Below are positions 9,254 to 18,382 of a DNA stretch of 64,000 nt, piece after piece. The translations under genes were made by a program, and so were the position numbers. Source of the stretch: Chryseosolibacter sp964493505 (GTDB lineage: Bacteria; Bacteroidota; Bacteroidia; Cytophagales; Cyclobacteriaceae); the NCBI GenBank assembly GCA_964493505.1, contig CAZBNP010000011.1, positions 92,285-156,284 of the forward strand, given 5' to 3'. The notes below the pieces were generated by a model. That model was given only the letters and a program-made list of their open reading frames with translations. It was not told the origin of the DNA and searched no databases. Within the stretch, counting starts at the first letter, position 1, and each line of letters begins with the position of its first letter.

Positions 9254-12013
9254 TCAGAATTTAAAATTGTAAGTAATCGTGGGAATAGGACGGGCAAATA
9301 TGGATAGCTTGTACCCCTGGATCCGCTGCTGGCTACTCTCATAATAGACTGAATAGGGATTGGAACGGCCCAGCAGATTGTACACGGCGAATGTCCATGA
9401 GCTGTGGGCCAGTTTCCGCACTTTGTGATTCCCTTCCACGTTGACCGATATATCTGTCCGGAAATAGTCAGGTATTCTCTCCTGGTTTCTGTTTGTGTAG
9501 TGAACGCGCATGGCGCCGTCTATTTCATATTTCGCGGCGGGCAGTGTGATGGGCCTGCCGGTGTTGTAAATGACGTTGAGGGAGAAATTGAATCTGCGAT
9601 TGAACCGATAGTTCCCGATGAAATTCAGCGCGTGTGGCTTGTCGAAGTTACTGGAAAACCAGTCGCCGTTATTGACGATCTCATCGGGAAAATTTCCTTT
9701 TGCCTGGACGAATGACCGGGAGTAGGTATAGCTGACCCATCCATTGAGCTTACCTGTCAGTTTCTTGACCATCAGCTCGACACCATACGCCTTGCCGCGC
9801 GCGGCCAGCAGATCGGTTTCGATGTGATGGTTCATGAGCAGCTGTGCGCTATTCTTGTAGTCGGTGAGATTGTCTGTGGTCTTATAGTAGGTCTCGACAG
9901 ATGTTTCAACGCTGTTGCCTTTCAGGTACTGATAGAAGCCGAAAGAGTATTGGTCGCCGGTCTGTGGCAGGATATGCGTGTCGCTGAGTTTCCAGACATC
10001 GGTGGGATTCATGGCTGCGGTGTTCGAAAGCATCTGGATGTACTGCCTCATCCGGTTGTAGCTAACCTTGATACTCGCGGTATTGGAAACAATGTAGCGC
10101 AGGGACACACGGGGCTCGGCGCCGTGGTATGAGGCGATTGGTTTCCCGGATGCATACGACACAGTGTCTTCGATATTGATTTTTTGTATGGGTGCCCCGT
10201 TGCTGTACCGGTAAACTTCACCTGGTCCGAGGAACTGGTAAAACGAGTATCTGAGACCTGCATACAACGAGAGTTTTGGATTGATGTCAAAATTTTCGCT
10301 GATATATGCAGCGGCTTCGAGGCCTTGTTCGTCAGAAATGACGTCGGGAGTTACGAGTGATCCAGCCCCGGCTGGCAGAAACTTGCCGGGTGAGAGCTGA
10401 TAGCGGACTGCGCTGACACCCGCGTTTAGCGCGTGTTTGTTGTTCGGGAAAAAGCTGAAGTCGACTGTGGCATTGACCTGACGAATATCGAAATCCATCG
10501 TGAATGCCTCAACCGGGACGTCGTCGCTTGCTACGGAGTAGTTATACTGGCTGTAACCGCCGGTCAGTACTCCATACAGTTTGTTATTAAAGATATGTTT
10601 CCACTTAACCGAGGCGTTCTGGTCGCTGTAACTGTATGTGGTGTCGGCGTTGAGTCTGAACTTATCCTGGCTTCTGTAGGCCGACAGATAGAGGTTGTTG
10701 TTTTCATTGATCTTATGCGAGATGTGAGCGGTGACGTCGTAGAAGGATGCCGTGCTGTTGCTGAATTCCTTCCTGTCGAGTTGTCGCAGCAACCATCCGG
10801 AATAAGTGGACCTGGCGCCAATAATAAAAGAGGTTCTCTCGCGGATGATAGGTCCTTCAAAGCTGACCCTTCCTGTGATAGGACTGATGCCGCCGGAGCC
10901 TTTGTACTCTTTGGTGTTCCCTTCGCGCGTGTGTACGTCGAGGACCGACGATAAGCGTCCGCCGTACTCGGCATTGATTCCGCTTTTGTATAGCTCGACA
11001 TTCTTGAGGATGTCGGGGTTAAAGGTGGAGAAGAACCCGAAGAGGTGAGAAGGGTTGTAGACTACCGCGTCGTTGAGTAAGATCAGATTCTGGTTGGCAG
11101 CGCCACCGCGTACGTTCAGCCCTACGGTTCCTTCGCCCACACTCTGCACACCCGGCAGCGTGAGTACTACTTTCATAATATCGGTCTCGCCCAATGCCAG
11201 CGGAATTTGCCTCATGGTCTTGATATCGAGCTTCTCCATACCCATTTGCATTCCCATGATATGAGCATCGCCTTCTGCTTCGACGACGACTTCCTTCAGT
11301 GGCTTAATATCTTCTTCGAGGTCAATGTCGAGCCGGCCCGGTGAATAGAGCAGAACATGTCGTGTAGACGATTTCATGCCGACGCTCTGGATCTTCAGTT
11401 CGTGTCGTCCTTTGGGAAGGGTGAGGGCGTAATATCCGAACTGATCCGTCACTATTCCGATGAGTGGGTTCTCGACAAACACCGACGCACCGGGAAGCGG
11501 TTCGCCGGTTTGTCCATCTCTGATGTTGCCGGCAATGGTAGCGGTGCCGTTGAGGTTTCCTGTGTTGCGACCGATGATATGCACCTTGTTTTCGGCAAGC
11601 TTCATCTCTTTCCCTTTCTTTTCATACACGGAGTAATCAAATGCCAGGGTAGGTTGGTTGCGAACGGAATCAATGCCGAAGAATCCCGGTGGGAGCTCGG
11701 AAAGAATAGGTCGCTCAAACGTAACATAGACGCGGAGGTCGGGGGTGAGGGAGTATTGGAAGGGTGTGCCTGAGAAGATCCGCTCAAGAACGTTGGTGAT
11801 CGGCTCATTCGAAACAGCGACATCAACGCGCAGGCTATCGGTCTGGCGTTTGTCGTAGTAGAACCGGTATTCCGACTGCTGTTCGATAGCGTTCACGGCG
11901 TCGTCAAAACCACCATTCCGGATGTTGATGCTGATCACCCCAGATTTTTGCGCAAGTGCGTCCGGGTATGCCAGCGCGAGGAGAAGGCAAAGGACGGGGT
12001 AGAGATTCTTCAT
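9254..12013 (-). CDS. TonB-dependent outer-membrane receptor with STN domain
   Basis: A 919-residue receptor. After a signal peptide (MKNLYPVLCLLLALAYPDALA) comes an STN (secretin/TonB short N-terminal) domain at ~22-95, a carboxypeptidase-regulatory-like beta domain (~175-260, AGNIRDGQTGEPLPGASVFV), a plug (~270-380, with GLNVRGGAANQNLILLNDAVV) and a 22-strand type barrel to the C-terminal KF. The start at 12013 overlaps the upstream gene's stop by four bases (ATGA), which fits the signal peptide better than a longer upstream reading. STN domains often signal to an anti-sigma factor, but no FecI/FecR pair is in the window. The ligand is unknown. Confidence 0.9.
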   Translation of the reverse strand: MKNLYPVLCLLLALAYPDALAQKSGVISINIRNGGFDDAVNAIEQQSEYRFYYDKRQTDSLRVDVAVSNEPITNVLERIFSGTPFQYSLTPDLRVYVTFERPILSELPPGFFGIDSVRNQPTLAFDYSVYEKKGKEMKLAENKVHIIGRNTGNLNGTATIAGNIRDGQTGEPLPGASVFVENPLIGIVTDQFGYYALTLPKGRHELKIQSVGMKSSTRHVLLYSPGRLDIDLEEDIKPLKEVVVEAEGDAHIMGMQMGMEKLDIKTMRQIPLALGETDIMKVVLTLPGVQSVGEGTVGLNVRGGAANQNLILLNDAVVYNPSHLFGFFSTFNPDILKNVELYKSGINAEYGGRLSSVLDVHTREGNTKEYKGSGGISPITGRVSFEGPIIRERTSFIIGARSTYSGWLLRQLDRKEFSNSTASFYDVTAHISHKINENNNLYLSAYRSQDKFRLNADTTYSYSDQNASVKWKHIFNNKLYGVLTGGYSQYNYSVASDDVPVEAFTMDFDIRQVNATVDFSFFPNNKHALNAGVSAVRYQLSPGKFLPAGAGSLVTPDVISDEQGLEAAAYISENFDINPKLSLYAGLRYSFYQFLGPGEVYRYSNGAPIQKINIEDTVSYASGKPIASYHGAEPRVSLRYIVSNTASIKVSYNRMRQYIQMLSNTAAMNPTDVWKLSDTHILPQTGDQYSFGFYQYLKGNSVETSVETYYKTTDNLTDYKNSAQLLMNHHIETDLLAARGKAYGVELMVKKLTGKLNGWVSYTYSRSFVQAKGNFPDEIVNNGDWFSSNFDKPHALNFIGNYRFNRRFNFSLNVIYNTGRPITLPAAKYEIDGAMRVHYTNRNQERIPDYFRTDISVNVEGNHKVRKLAHSSWTFAVYNLLGRSNPYSVYYESSQQRIQGYKLSIFARPIPTITYNFKF

Positions 12014-12738
12014 TTTGATCGGTCGTAATATTCCGCGGCAGCCTTCAATGCCTGTTCCTGATTGGCGGAGTAACGGATGCCTTCCTGTTTGAAAAACCGT
12101 TTCAACTCCTGCTTTTTGTCGCTCATAATTTTGAAGAGAGACCACTTATTCCGCATGGGGAAGTAAATACCGTTTCGGAAGATATAATATCTGTCGCGCG
12201 ACTCGTAGGATACCACGATTTCCCGCGATTCAACGTCTTCGCGTTTGAATTTCTGGCGCCGCGCGATAAACCGGGATTCGCCGTCGTAGAGTACTTCGTA
12301 AAATCCGGTCGCCGGCAGCGAGTTTTGCACCGATTCATTTTCGATCCTTTCAAAATAGTGATCTTCCACGGTGAAGTAAACAAGCTTTTCGTTGATAAGA
12401 CGGATGGCGTGTCCGCTGGGGGCATGTTCGGCGACGAGTACCTGATTGAGGAGATCGTACATCAGCGGGATGTTTTTGAACACCTCGCCATCATACGATG
12501 CCGATCCCATGAGCCAATCTTCCGATTCAAAGAATGGATGTTGTTCGTAACTGTATACCGGATCGAGATACCGGCTTCCGTTGTAAAGGCGCGACTGCGT
12601 GCCGAGAGCCGCTTCGTGCAGGTTCAGGGCATAGTTTTTTGCTGTCGCCACAAATGCGGTGTCGCTATTGTTCTGGGCAAATACGGAAAAGCTGACGACG
12701 GTCAGTGCCGACAGGCACGGCAACAAAATCCATTTCAT
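12010..12738 (-). CDS. Secreted protein of unknown function upstream of the TonB receptor
   Basis: A 242-residue protein with a signal peptide (MKWILLPCLSALTVVSFSVFAQ). The mature part is rich in aromatic and charged residues and reads as a periplasmic beta-structured domain (GSRYLDPVY, FPMRNKWSLFKIM). I do not recognise the family. The start at 12738 is chosen because it gives a clean signal peptide, whereas a longer reading adds 18 residues without one. Its stop overlaps the receptor's start by four bases, so the two are translationally coupled. It probably serves the same receptor system. Confidence 0.7.
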   Translation of the reverse strand: MKWILLPCLSALTVVSFSVFAQNNSDTAFVATAKNYALNLHEAALGTQSRLYNGSRYLDPVYSYEQHPFFESEDWLMGSASYDGEVFKNIPLMYDLLNQVLVAEHAPSGHAIRLINEKLVYFTVEDHYFERIENESVQNSLPATGFYEVLYDGESRFIARRQKFKREDVESREIVVSYESRDRYYIFRNGIYFPMRNKWSLFKIMSDKKQELKRFFKQEGIRYSANQEQALKAAAEYYDRSK

Positions 12739-12822
12739 CTCAGGCGCGTAATCAAAGAATACGAAAAATAGGCTTTTTCTATTACAAAGCAACGCACCCT
12801 GTCAGATTCCCTGGGAGCCCTG

Positions 12823-14391
12823 TCACTTGGCATAAGCGACACTCCTCATCTCGCGAATAACGGTCACTTTTATTTGACCGGGGTATTGCATATCGCGTTC
12901 AATTTTTTGCGAGATGTCGAAACTGAGCTGGCCCGCGCGTTCGTCGTTTGCTTTTTCTGCGTCGACAATGACTCTGAGTTCGCGTCCGGCCTGAATAGCG
13001 TAACATTTTTCAACGCCATCGAAGCTAAGACCTACATCTTCGAGCTCTCTGAGGCGTTTGATATACTGCTCCATGACTTCACGCCGGGCGCCGGGTCTTG
13101 CTCCACTGATGGCATCGCACGACTGGACTATGGGGGAAATGATGTTGTTCATTTCAATTTCGTCGTGGTGGGCGCCGATAGCATTGCAGATCGCAGGGTG
13201 CTCCTTGTATTTCTGCGCGAGCTCCATACCGACGATCGCGTGTGGTTTTTCGAGCTCTTCGGTCCATACCTTGCCGATGTCGTGGAGCAGTCCAGCGCGT
13301 TTGGCCTGCTTGACGTTCAGGCCGAGTTCAGCAGCCATGATCGCGCAGAGGTTGGCTACTTCACGTGAGTGTTGCAGCAGGTTTTGTCCGTATGATGACC
13401 GGAAGCGCATACGGCCAACCATTTTTACAAGTTCGGGATGAAGACCGTGGATGCCGAGGTCGATGACGGTGCGTTCGCCGATTTCGATGACTTCATCTTC
13501 GATGTTTCTGGTTGTTTTCGCGACAATCTCTTCAATTCTCGCGGGGTGGATACGGCCATCCTGAACCAGGCGATGGAGGCTGAGGCGGGCGATTTCTCTG
13601 CGCACGGGGTCGAATCCGGAAATAATGATCGCTTCGGGAGTGTCGTCTACAATGATTTCGACGCCTGTCGCGGCTTCCAGCGCGCGGATATTTCGCCCTT
13701 CGCGGCCGATTATCTTGCCTTTGATATCGTCGCTTTCAATGTTGAATACGGAAACACAGTTTTCGATCGCATTTTCAGTAGCTGTGCGCTGAATCGTTTC
13801 GACCACGATCTTCTTCGCTTCCTTCGTCGCGGTGAGCTTGGCCTGCTCCATGATATCTTTAATATAGCTCGATGCCTTGGTCTGAGCTTCATCCTTCAGG
13901 GCGGTAACGAGCTGTTCACGCGCTTCGTCGGCGGTGAGTTTTGAAAGATTCTCCAGCATTTGGATCTTTTGCTGGTTGAACTTATCGAGGTCTTCCTTAC
14001 GTTTCTTTACGTGTTCGAGCTGTGCGGCCAGGTCGGTTCGGATATCGTCCAGTTCGCCTTCCTTGCGTTTGATGTTCTCGATCTCTTTGCTGAGTGTTTG
14101 TTCGCGTTGCCGGATCTTCTGCTCGTTGGCAATGATTTGATTTTTTTTGCGATTGGCCTCATCCTCGAATTCCGACCGCATTTTGAGGATCTTTTCCTTT
14201 GCCTCCAGGATCTTGTCTTTCTTCAGGTTTTCAGCCGCGATTTCGGCTTCTTTGATAATGAGGCGCGATTTCTCTTCAGTCTCTTCGATTCGTTTGTTGG
14301 ACCTGCGTTTGAGCAGCAGGACCGCGATGATCAGAATGAGAATAACAACCGCGGAAGCAACCGCGATGATTATGGTCAGGTTTGTAGACAT
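12823..14391 (-). CDS. rny: Ribonuclease Y
   Basis: A 522-residue endoribonuclease that starts mRNA decay at the membrane. The order is complete: an N-terminal membrane helix (~5-27), a long charged coiled coil (~30-195), a KH RNA-binding domain with IIGREGRNIRALEAATGVEI (~225-250), and an HD catalytic domain with the paired residues in GLLHDIGK. The length is normal for the family. It lies downstream of zapA by 66 bases and is the end of a run that begins at pheT, an arrangement also seen in other Bacteroidota. Nothing is missing. Confidence 0.97.
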   Translation of the reverse strand: MSTNLTIIIAVASAVVILILIIAVLLLKRRSNKRIEETEEKSRLIIKEAEIAAENLKKDKILEAKEKILKMRSEFEDEANRKKNQIIANEQKIRQREQTLSKEIENIKRKEGELDDIRTDLAAQLEHVKKRKEDLDKFNQQKIQMLENLSKLTADEAREQLVTALKDEAQTKASSYIKDIMEQAKLTATKEAKKIVVETIQRTATENAIENCVSVFNIESDDIKGKIIGREGRNIRALEAATGVEIIVDDTPEAIIISGFDPVRREIARLSLHRLVQDGRIHPARIEEIVAKTTRNIEDEVIEIGERTVIDLGIHGLHPELVKMVGRMRFRSSYGQNLLQHSREVANLCAIMAAELGLNVKQAKRAGLLHDIGKVWTEELEKPHAIVGMELAQKYKEHPAICNAIGAHHDEIEMNNIISPIVQSCDAISGARPGARREVMEQYIKRLRELEDVGLSFDGVEKCYAIQAGRELRVIVDAEKANDERAGQLSFDISQKIERDMQYPGQIKVTVIREMRSVAYAK

Positions 14392-14457
14392 AAATAAAGA
14401 TAGGGTTATGTAAAAACCCCGGAGTGCCTCTTTGGCTGGAAAAGAACTGGAGAGAAG

Positions 14458-14748
14458 TTAAAGTATAGACTGGGATACCAGATGATTCAGCTGCTTCACT
14501 TTCTCAAACACAGTCTGGTCAATGACCTGATGCGTTTCTTCAGCCGCCATTTTATCGACCAGACAGTCAAAAGCCACCATTGCGATAAGGTCCTGTTTAT
14601 CGTCGATCCCAAATCGCTCCCGGTAAGATTTCAGTTTTTCGTTGATGAGTTTGCCAGCAGTTCTTACCCTCTCCTCATCCATGCGCTTCACCTTCATCGG
14701 GTACTCGCGGTCGGCTATTCTAATCTTGATTGAAAGCTCCTCCATCAA
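14458..14748 (-). CDS. zapA: Cell division protein ZapA
   Basis: A 96-residue protein with the ZapA pattern: an N-terminal beta part (ELSIKIRIADREYPMKVKRMDEERVRTAGKLI, read in pieces) and a C-terminal helix with DLIAMVAFDCLVDK that forms the tetramer coiled coil. ZapA bundles FtsZ filaments at mid-cell. Two adjacent Met codons open the gene; either may be used. The gene sits between a coiled-coil protein (16 bases upstream) and rny, a conserved neighbourhood in this phylum. Confidence 0.92.
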   Translation of the reverse strand: MMEELSIKIRIADREYPMKVKRMDEERVRTAGKLINEKLKSYRERFGIDDKQDLIAMVAFDCLVDKMAAEETHQVIDQTVFEKVKQLNHLVSQSIL

Positions 14749-14764
14749 ATAATCTTACTGGTTG

Positions 14765-15130
14765 CTACCTACTTAAGTGGGCTATGCATTTGTCTATCTC
14801 TCTGATGTATTCGTCTACTTTTTTCTTCAGCTCCGAAACACTTCCGTCTTCCGGGTGCAAATTATCCACAATTTTAGTGATTTTCAGTTGATTATGAAAA
14901 CCGGCTATCTGTTCGTCACGGATCTTGACAGCGGTTTTCAGCTCCTGGTTTTCGGTGCGAAGGGTCTTTAACTCGTTTTTAAGGCTTTTGTGCTCGTTTA
15001 TTAGCACCAGAAGTTTGCGCTCCAACCCATTGAGGTTGGACTTAAGTACCTCTTGATCCATTTGACTATCTGGGGTTTCTTGTACGCCTATACCTTCAGT
15101 CGATTCAAATCCGATCGTATGTTCGCTCAC
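14765..15130 (-). CDS. Coiled-coil protein next to zapA
   Basis: A 121-residue soluble protein, largely helical. A strong heptad region runs from ~32 to ~85 (LERKLLVLINEHKSLKNEL, then LRTENQELKTAV), after an acidic N-terminus; a second short helix ends the protein. There are no membrane segments. Its place between pheT and zapA, and its size and coiled-coil nature, recall ZapB of Gammaproteobacteria, which works with ZapA at the Z-ring. There is no clear sequence homology, so a ZapB-like role is a hypothesis. Confidence 0.7.
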   Translation of the reverse strand: MSEHTIGFESTEGIGVQETPDSQMDQEVLKSNLNGLERKLLVLINEHKSLKNELKTLRTENQELKTAVKIRDEQIAGFHNQLKITKIVDNLHPEDGSVSELKKKVDEYIREIDKCIAHLSR

Positions 15131-15168
15131 AGCAGGAAAATATCTTAGTCGTTGTCTGTCAATTATTC

Positions 15169-17604
15169 CTACTTCCGTATTACTGCGCCCAATTTCTGCT
15201 CCAAAGCATTCATGAGCCGCTGCATAGTCCCTTCTATTTCTTCGTCGGTCAGGGTTTTCGATTCATCCTGAAGGGTAAAGCTCAATGCATAAGCTTTCTT
15301 TCCTGCCGGAATCTTCTCTCCTTCGTAGACATCGAAGACACCAATATGTTTGATCAACCGCTTCTCGGTATCCAGTATCAGGTTGCGTATCTCTTCGAAG
15401 ATCACTGGCGCATCTAATACGAGCGACAGGTCCCGCTTCACTTCCGGAAACTTCGCTACCTCTTGAATTACTAACTTAGGGCTTGCCAGCCTGAAAAGCA
15501 AGGATGTATCCAGCTCGGCAAAAAATATTTCCTGCTTAATGCCGAAATCTTTTAGCAACGCCGATTTTACTTTCCCCGCCGTTCCCAGAAAGGCTTTGTT
15601 AACTGTGAGCCTGGCAGCGTAATCGAACAACTGATCACTGTGTGCTTCGTACCTCACTTCTCCGATACCGCTCTTTTGCGCAATATTGTGCACATACTGT
15701 GCAAGGTCATAATAACCGGTCGGCTGCACTTTATGTCGCCAGTTTTCTGTCTCAACATTTCCTGTCATATAAAGCGCCAGCTTCTCATGCTCCCGGTACT
15801 GTCCGTTCTTTCGGTCGTAGTTTTTTCCGAACTCGTACAACCTCAGATCCTTCTGCTTGCGGTTGATGTTGTATGCGCATACCTCCAGGCCTGTAAATAG
15901 CAGGGTTTGGCGCAGCACTCCCTGTTCTTCGCTCAACTTATTCAGTATTTCGACTGCCTCACCGTCAAAAGTCAGCTTGTGCTTCTGCTGATACGATTGA
16001 TTGGTCAGTGAATTCGTCCATATCTCGTAGAACCCGTTGGCAACCAGGTATTCACCGATCGAGCGCTTGTATTTGTCGATATTCTTTGCCGGGAATTCGG
16101 CTAGGTAATCGGTCTTCGCAGTGCTCGATAATTCAATATTGTTAAAACCATAGATGCGCAGAATCTCCTCGATGACATCGGCTTCCTGCACGACGTCTAC
16201 GCGATAGGGCGGCACAGATACTGTGTAGTGGTCGTCTGTGGATCCCGTGACGACTATATCGAGCCCGTTCAGGATGGGAAATATCTCCTCGCGGGGAATA
16301 CGTTTGCCAATAAGCCGATCAACGTTCCTGTCTTTCAGTTGAATAACACGGGGTTTGATTGCCTCCGGATATACATCCACGACATTGGAAGAGATTTTGC
16401 CGCCGGCGATGTCTTGAATAAGAAGCGCCGCGCGTTTGAGGGCATAGACAGTTATATCGGGGTCTGTGCCGCGTTCAAACCGGAAAGAGGCATCCGTTTT
16501 CAGTTGATGATGCAGGGAGGTACGGCGGATCGACGCCGAAGAAAAGAAGGCGCTTTCGAGAAAGATGTCTTTCGATTTGTCAGTTATTCCTGAGCCAGCT
16601 CCGCCGAAGACGCCGGCGATGCACATTCCGTCTCCGTTTCCATCGCAGATCATCAGGTCGGTATCCTGCAATATCCGTTGTTTGTTGTCCAGCGTCGTAA
16701 AGGCGGTGCCTTTCGCCAGGGTCCTCACGATCACCTTGTTGCCTTTGATGGCCGAGGCGTCGAATGCGTGAAGGGGTTGCCCCATTTCATGGCAGACGAA
16801 GTTGGTGATATCGACAATGTTATTGATTGGCGTCAGATCGATCGACTGCAGCCGGTGTTGCAGCCATTCCGGCGAATCGGCGACTGTCACCCCCTGGATT
16901 GTCAGCGCCGAATACCGCGGGCATGCGTCAGCGTTTTCAACTTCAACCGCTATGGGGAGGTCGTTGTTGTCGACCTTGAATGCGGCTACATCGGGCCAGT
17001 TGAGTGATCTGCCGGTAGCGGCGCGGATGTCGCGTGCTACTCCGATATGCGATGTCGCGTCTGCGCGGTTTGGAGTGAGTCCTATCTCAATGACCCGGTC
17101 TGTCTGGATGCCAAAGTAGGCCGACGCGGGGGTGCCGGGTATCGCGCTGCTGTCGAGCACCATTATACCTGCGTGGCTTTCGCCTAGCCCTATTTCATCC
17201 TCCGCACAGATCATTCCCTCCGAAGCTTCACCTCGAATACGGGCTTTCTTGATCGTGAATGGATCACCTTTCGCAGGATAGATTGTGGTTCCGGGTACTG
17301 CCACGACAACTTTCTGTCCTTTTGCTACGTTAGGCGCGCCACAGACGATATTCAGCGGCTGATCCTGGCCGATGTTGACGGTTGTCAGCGAAAGCTTGTC
17401 TGCATTCGGATGCTTGTCGCTGGTAAGTACTTCGCCTATGACCAGACCCGCCAGCCCGCCTTTTATGGGCTCCCCGCTTTCTGTGGTCTCAAGGGCTTCA
17501 ACACTCTCGACTTCAAGGCCGGTGGAGGTCAGGACCTTGCCAATATCCTCAGCGGATTCGGGGATGTCGATGTATTCCTTCAGCCAGTTGTACGCTATTT
17601 TCAT
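15169..17604 (-). CDS. pheT: Phenylalanine--tRNA ligase beta subunit
   Basis: An 811-residue subunit of the phenylalanyl-tRNA synthetase, which charges tRNA-Phe with phenylalanine. It opens MKIAYNWLKEYIDI, followed by the tRNA-binding domain (~45-155, GLVIGEVLTSDKHPNADKL), the B3/B4 editing region, the B5 domain, and the anticodon-binding FDX-ACB domain at the end (~718-811, KFPEVKRDLSLVLD). The length is typical. A -7 element (TACCTTTG) lies at 17690-17697 on this strand, 86 bases upstream. pheS is not in the window, so the two subunits are unlinked here. Confidence 0.97.
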   Translation of the reverse strand: MKIAYNWLKEYIDIPESAEDIGKVLTSTGLEVESVEALETTESGEPIKGGLAGLVIGEVLTSDKHPNADKLSLTTVNIGQDQPLNIVCGAPNVAKGQKVVVAVPGTTIYPAKGDPFTIKKARIRGEASEGMICAEDEIGLGESHAGIMVLDSSAIPGTPASAYFGIQTDRVIEIGLTPNRADATSHIGVARDIRAATGRSLNWPDVAAFKVDNNDLPIAVEVENADACPRYSALTIQGVTVADSPEWLQHRLQSIDLTPINNIVDITNFVCHEMGQPLHAFDASAIKGNKVIVRTLAKGTAFTTLDNKQRILQDTDLMICDGNGDGMCIAGVFGGAGSGITDKSKDIFLESAFFSSASIRRTSLHHQLKTDASFRFERGTDPDITVYALKRAALLIQDIAGGKISSNVVDVYPEAIKPRVIQLKDRNVDRLIGKRIPREEIFPILNGLDIVVTGSTDDHYTVSVPPYRVDVVQEADVIEEILRIYGFNNIELSSTAKTDYLAEFPAKNIDKYKRSIGEYLVANGFYEIWTNSLTNQSYQQKHKLTFDGEAVEILNKLSEEQGVLRQTLLFTGLEVCAYNINRKQKDLRLYEFGKNYDRKNGQYREHEKLALYMTGNVETENWRHKVQPTGYYDLAQYVHNIAQKSGIGEVRYEAHSDQLFDYAARLTVNKAFLGTAGKVKSALLKDFGIKQEIFFAELDTSLLFRLASPKLVIQEVAKFPEVKRDLSLVLDAPVIFEEIRNLILDTEKRLIKHIGVFDVYEGEKIPAGKKAYALSFTLQDESKTLTDEEIEGTMQRLMNALEQKLGAVIRK

Positions 17605-17689
17605 TGCCTTACGTTCGGGATAAAATTCAAAAATAGGACTTTGAGATTAAAGCACATAACACGTGTCTGCTGATCCTTTTATAAGGAAT

Positions 17690-17697
17690 CAAAGGTA
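17690..17697 (-). promoter_or_regulatory. Candidate -7 element for the pheT operon
   Basis: The minus strand reads TACCTTTG, matching the Bacteroidota consensus TAnnTTTG exactly. A TTG lies about 25 bases further upstream, which is longer than the usual 17-21, so the -33 part is uncertain. A small inverted repeat TCCTTTTATAAGGA lies just downstream (17674-17687) in the leader. Confidence 0.4.
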
Positions 17698-17753
17698 TTG
17701 AACAGACCGAAGATTCTACGCACAATTTATGCACAAGGTCGCCCCCGGCTACG

Positions 17754-18374
17754 CTAGGGGTGGTAGTTCTTCTCACCCGCTCTGATAGGAACGGTGAGGA
17801 TGTTTTCGCGCGGGGAAAGGGGACAAGAGAAGGAATTGTCATATGCGCAGTACGGATTATACGCCAGGTTAAAGTCGAGTTTGATTGTGCTGCTGCCCGG
17901 GGGGCTGGCGACATCGAGATAGCGTCCGGCGCCGTACGTCTCGCTGGCGCTTGTTTCGTCGCCAAAAGCCAGGAAAAGCTTGCCACGGAATGGCCCCATG
18001 TCTGCGATTTCAAGGATTAGTAGTCGCTGAGCGATACCGTCCAGTTTGAATTCCGCCCAGGCATATTCTATGTAACGCTGTTCTTTTCCGTCGTTTGTAG
18101 CTAGTATCATAGGCTTTCTCTGGTGCACGGGCTTAAGGCTCGCGATGATCCGGTATTTGATGTCGGGCGGATAGTATGACAGACCGCTGTAAGTATCGGG
18201 TGCGCTGGCAAACGGCGACTCTGCCGAGGTTCGCATGAAACGGTCTTTCTCCTCGCGTTCTTTTTTGATTTCCGCATTGTAAGCATCCTCGTCCTGGCTT
18301 CCACTAAACGAATAGAAAATCGCAATGACTGCTACAACCACGACAAGAACGATGATGATATTTTTGTTTTTCAT
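17754..18374 (-). CDS. DUF1684 family protein, membrane-anchored
   Basis: A 206-residue protein with an N-terminal membrane helix (KNIIIVLVVVVAVIAIFYSF) and a periplasmic DUF1684 domain. The family's C-terminal signature is present: LDFNLAYNPYCAYDNSFSC followed by PLSPRENIL. DUF1684 proteins are widespread with unknown function. It starts 8 bases after the serine hydrolase gene ends, so the two are probably one transcript. A 149-base spacer without genes separates it from pheT and carries the candidate pheT promoter. Confidence 0.88.
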   Translation of the reverse strand: MKNKNIIIVLVVVVAVIAIFYSFSGSQDEDAYNAEIKKEREEKDRFMRTSAESPFASAPDTYSGLSYYPPDIKYRIIASLKPVHQRKPMILATNDGKEQRYIEYAWAEFKLDGIAQRLLILEIADMGPFRGKLFLAFGDETSASETYGAGRYLDVASPPGSSTIKLDFNLAYNPYCAYDNSFSCPLSPRENILTVPIRAGEKNYHP

Positions 18375-18382
18375 TTTTTTAG

